From: CAZKWG01 sp964615375
Lineage (GTDB): Bacteria > Myxococcota_A > UBA796 > CAZKWG01
DNA length: 64,000 bases
Assembly (NCBI GenBank): GCA_964615375.1
Contig: CAZTOW010000039.1
Location: forward strand, 30,485 to 94,484
Reading direction: 5' to 3'
Shown in pieces: positions 62,994 to 64,000 of this stretch; the first letter of the stretch is position 1; the number at the start of each line of letters is the position of its first letter. The notes beneath the pieces are model-generated. The model ran no database searches, was not told the origin of the DNA, and saw nothing but the letters and a program-made list of their open reading frames with translations. The translations under genes and the position numbers were made by a program.

Positions 62994-63689
62994 TTGCACG
63001 ACGATCTTCAGGCGATCCTGACGCTGTGGGAGAACGACCGTGCGGCGCTCCTCGCCGAAGAGCGCCTCTCCGCCCTCGACGCCGCCATCCAGGCCGCCAC
63101 CACCCGCCTGGCCGAGCTCGCCGCCGACCGCGCCGCCCTCGAGGCCCGCCGGACGGCCCTCAACACCGAGGACCGCGACCTCCAGCGCCGCCTCAGCGAC
63201 GTCATCACCCGTCGCCAGCGCACCCAGGCCCTCATCGACGCCGGCAAGGCCACGGACTTCCTCGTCGCCACTCGGCAGGTCGAGGCCATGGCCGGCCAGC
63301 AGGACGAGCTCGAGACCCGCGCCCTCGAGATCATGGAGGAGCTCGAGACCCTCGCCGCCCGCGAGACGGAGCTCCAGCGCTCCACCACCCTCGCCGAGGC
63401 CCGCCACCGCGAGGCCCTCGCCGACCGCGACGCCCAGTCCCCCGGCCACCGCGACGAGCTCGCCCGCCTCGCCCAGGCCCGCGAGCCCCTCTGGACCCGC
63501 CTCCTGCGCGAGGACCAGAACCGCTACCGCAACCTCCGCGCCCGCGGCCAGATCCCCGTCTCGCGCATGGTCGACAGCACCTGCTCCGCCTGCCGCCGCG
63601 CCGTCCCGCCCCAGACCATCCAAGAGATCCGCCGCGCCATCAAGGTCCACTGCTGCCTCGGCTGCTACCGCTGGCTCTACGAGACCTGA
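62994..63689 (+). CDS. Coiled-coil protein with C-terminal zinc ribbon (CT398-like)
   Basis: 231 residues from a TTG at 62994 with GGAGG five bases upstream. Residues 1-165 are a long helical hairpin coiled coil, with the family phrase DVITRRQRTQALIDAGKATDFLVATRQVEAM. The C-terminus has CSAC and CCLGC pairs forming a four-Cys zinc ribbon with the typical RMVDSTCSACRRAVPPQTIQEIR. This is the widespread family of bacterial CT398/HP0958-like proteins, some of which bind mRNA or sigma-54 partners. Codon use is strongly C-ending, more than neighbours. Confidence 0.9.
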   Translation: MHDDLQAILTLWENDRAALLAEERLSALDAAIQAATTRLAELAADRAALEARRTALNTEDRDLQRRLSDVITRRQRTQALIDAGKATDFLVATRQVEAMAGQQDELETRALEIMEELETLAARETELQRSTTLAEARHREALADRDAQSPGHRDELARLAQAREPLWTRLLREDQNRYRNLRARGQIPVSRMVDSTCSACRRAVPPQTIQEIRRAIKVHCCLGCYRWLYET

Positions 63690-64000
63690 GCTGGTTCCCC
63701 GATTCGTCCGGGCCGGCGACAGGATCCGGGTTCCGCGATTCGTCTGGGCCCCGGACAGGATCCGGGTTCCCCGACGGCGGCCGGGGCTTCGGAGACCGGT
63801 CCGGGCCGGGGGCCGACCGGGTTGGAGGGGGCCCACGGGGCACCGGGCGTTCCTCGCTGACGCTCGGCCGCCCTGCGCACTCGGGGCGCGTAACTGATCA
63901 TGTCAAGATAGCGCGCCCCTCCGTGAGCTGCCCCTGAGGCCCCCACCAACCCGGTCGGCGCTCCGCTGCGCGACGGCTCCTATCGCTGGGTCAGCCGCCG
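63690..64000. other. Non-coding stretch at the right edge
   Basis: 311 bases without a gene that I can support. The first 80 bases are the 36-bp tandem repeat; the rest is GC-rich with a short AT-richer patch around 63890-63915 (TAACTGATCATGTCAAGATAG) that includes a minus-strand TTGACA at 63905-63900 but no convincing -10 box. Frames on either strand have no start, codon bias or homology I recognise. Confidence 0.6.
63693..63774 (+). repeat. 36-bp tandem repeat, 2.3 copies
   Basis: Copies start at 63693, 63729 and 63765 (the last only 10 bases long). Each full unit starts GGTTCC, holds CGATTCGTC and ends ACAGGATCCG. Copies 1 and 2 differ at about five positions. It starts three bases after the stop of the zinc-ribbon gene. 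Confidence 0.85.

Noticed and set aside
63677..63949. Minus-strand frame of 90 codons at the right edge
   Set aside because: It runs through the tandem repeat, is made of Arg/Pro/Gly phrases and overlaps the end of the zinc-ribbon gene.

Overview
GC-rich DNA (around 70 percent G+C by eye), densely packed with genes that often overlap by 1-4 bases. The content points to a Myxococcota or closely related deltaproteobacterial chromosome: a secreted protein with a MYXO-CTERM-like Cys/hydrophobic/Arg tail, an AgmX/PglI C-terminal domain protein, a pseudokinase plus an Stp1-type phosphatase, an FHA-GGDEF protein and fused isobutyryl-CoA mutase IcmF. No prophage, insertion sequence, CRISPR array or rRNA was seen. 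The core-genome clusters (secA, rpsB-tsf-pyrH-frr-uppS, metK, murA, dnaG-rpoD, tRNA) show this is chromosome backbone with lineage-specific envelope genes between them.

Layout. 1-5640 (minus strand): start of a metallo-beta-lactamase-fold gene that runs off the window, a tail-anchored pseudokinase, icmF and a uracil-DNA-glycosylase-family gene. 5685-7014 (plus): flavin reductase and an SDR dehydrogenase that lacks the usual catalytic Ser. 7018-10640 (minus): FHA-diguanylate cyclase, sensor kinase and OmpR-type regulator, translationally coupled. 10840-13847 (minus): OmpA-type envelope protein and a calcium-binding-repeat secreted protein with a Glu-Gly repeat. 13941-18220: larE, CPBP protease, a coiled-coil/zinc-motif protein, an AgmX-tail protein, rimI and a SurA_N-type protein.

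18315-27820 (plus) is one long operon: a Gld-type ABC exporter (ATPase, permease, GldG-like protein, DUF4340 protein), a metallophosphatase-tetraheme cytochrome c fusion, a small membrane protein with an HTTM protein, tsaD and rsmA. The cytochrome gene contains an in-frame UGA at codon 41 inside a CxC-type motif, followed at the classical distance by a hairpin with a GGUCU loop. It is therefore read here as a selenoprotein gene with a SECIS element, and this is the most interesting feature of the window.

27880-36360: PP2C phosphatase, M23 peptidase, secA, a structured rpsB leader, then rpsB-tsf-pyrH-frr-uppS. 36350-39349: metK and a divergent B12-binding radical SAM gene. 39426-43988: TetR regulator, membrane protein, beta-propeller protein, the second coiled-coil/zinc-motif paralogue, an ALDH7-type aldehyde dehydrogenase and a small membrane ORF. 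44160-57539: envelope genes (Glu-Gly/Tyr-rich lipoprotein, TPR sulfatase, TPR protein, lipoproteins), a quinone oxidoreductase, a UbiB kinase and a 1406-residue pentapeptide-TPR fusion. 57700-63689: murA, dnaG, rpoD, a CAU-anticodon tRNA and a coiled-coil zinc-ribbon protein. The last 311 bases are non-coding and begin with a 36-bp tandem repeat.
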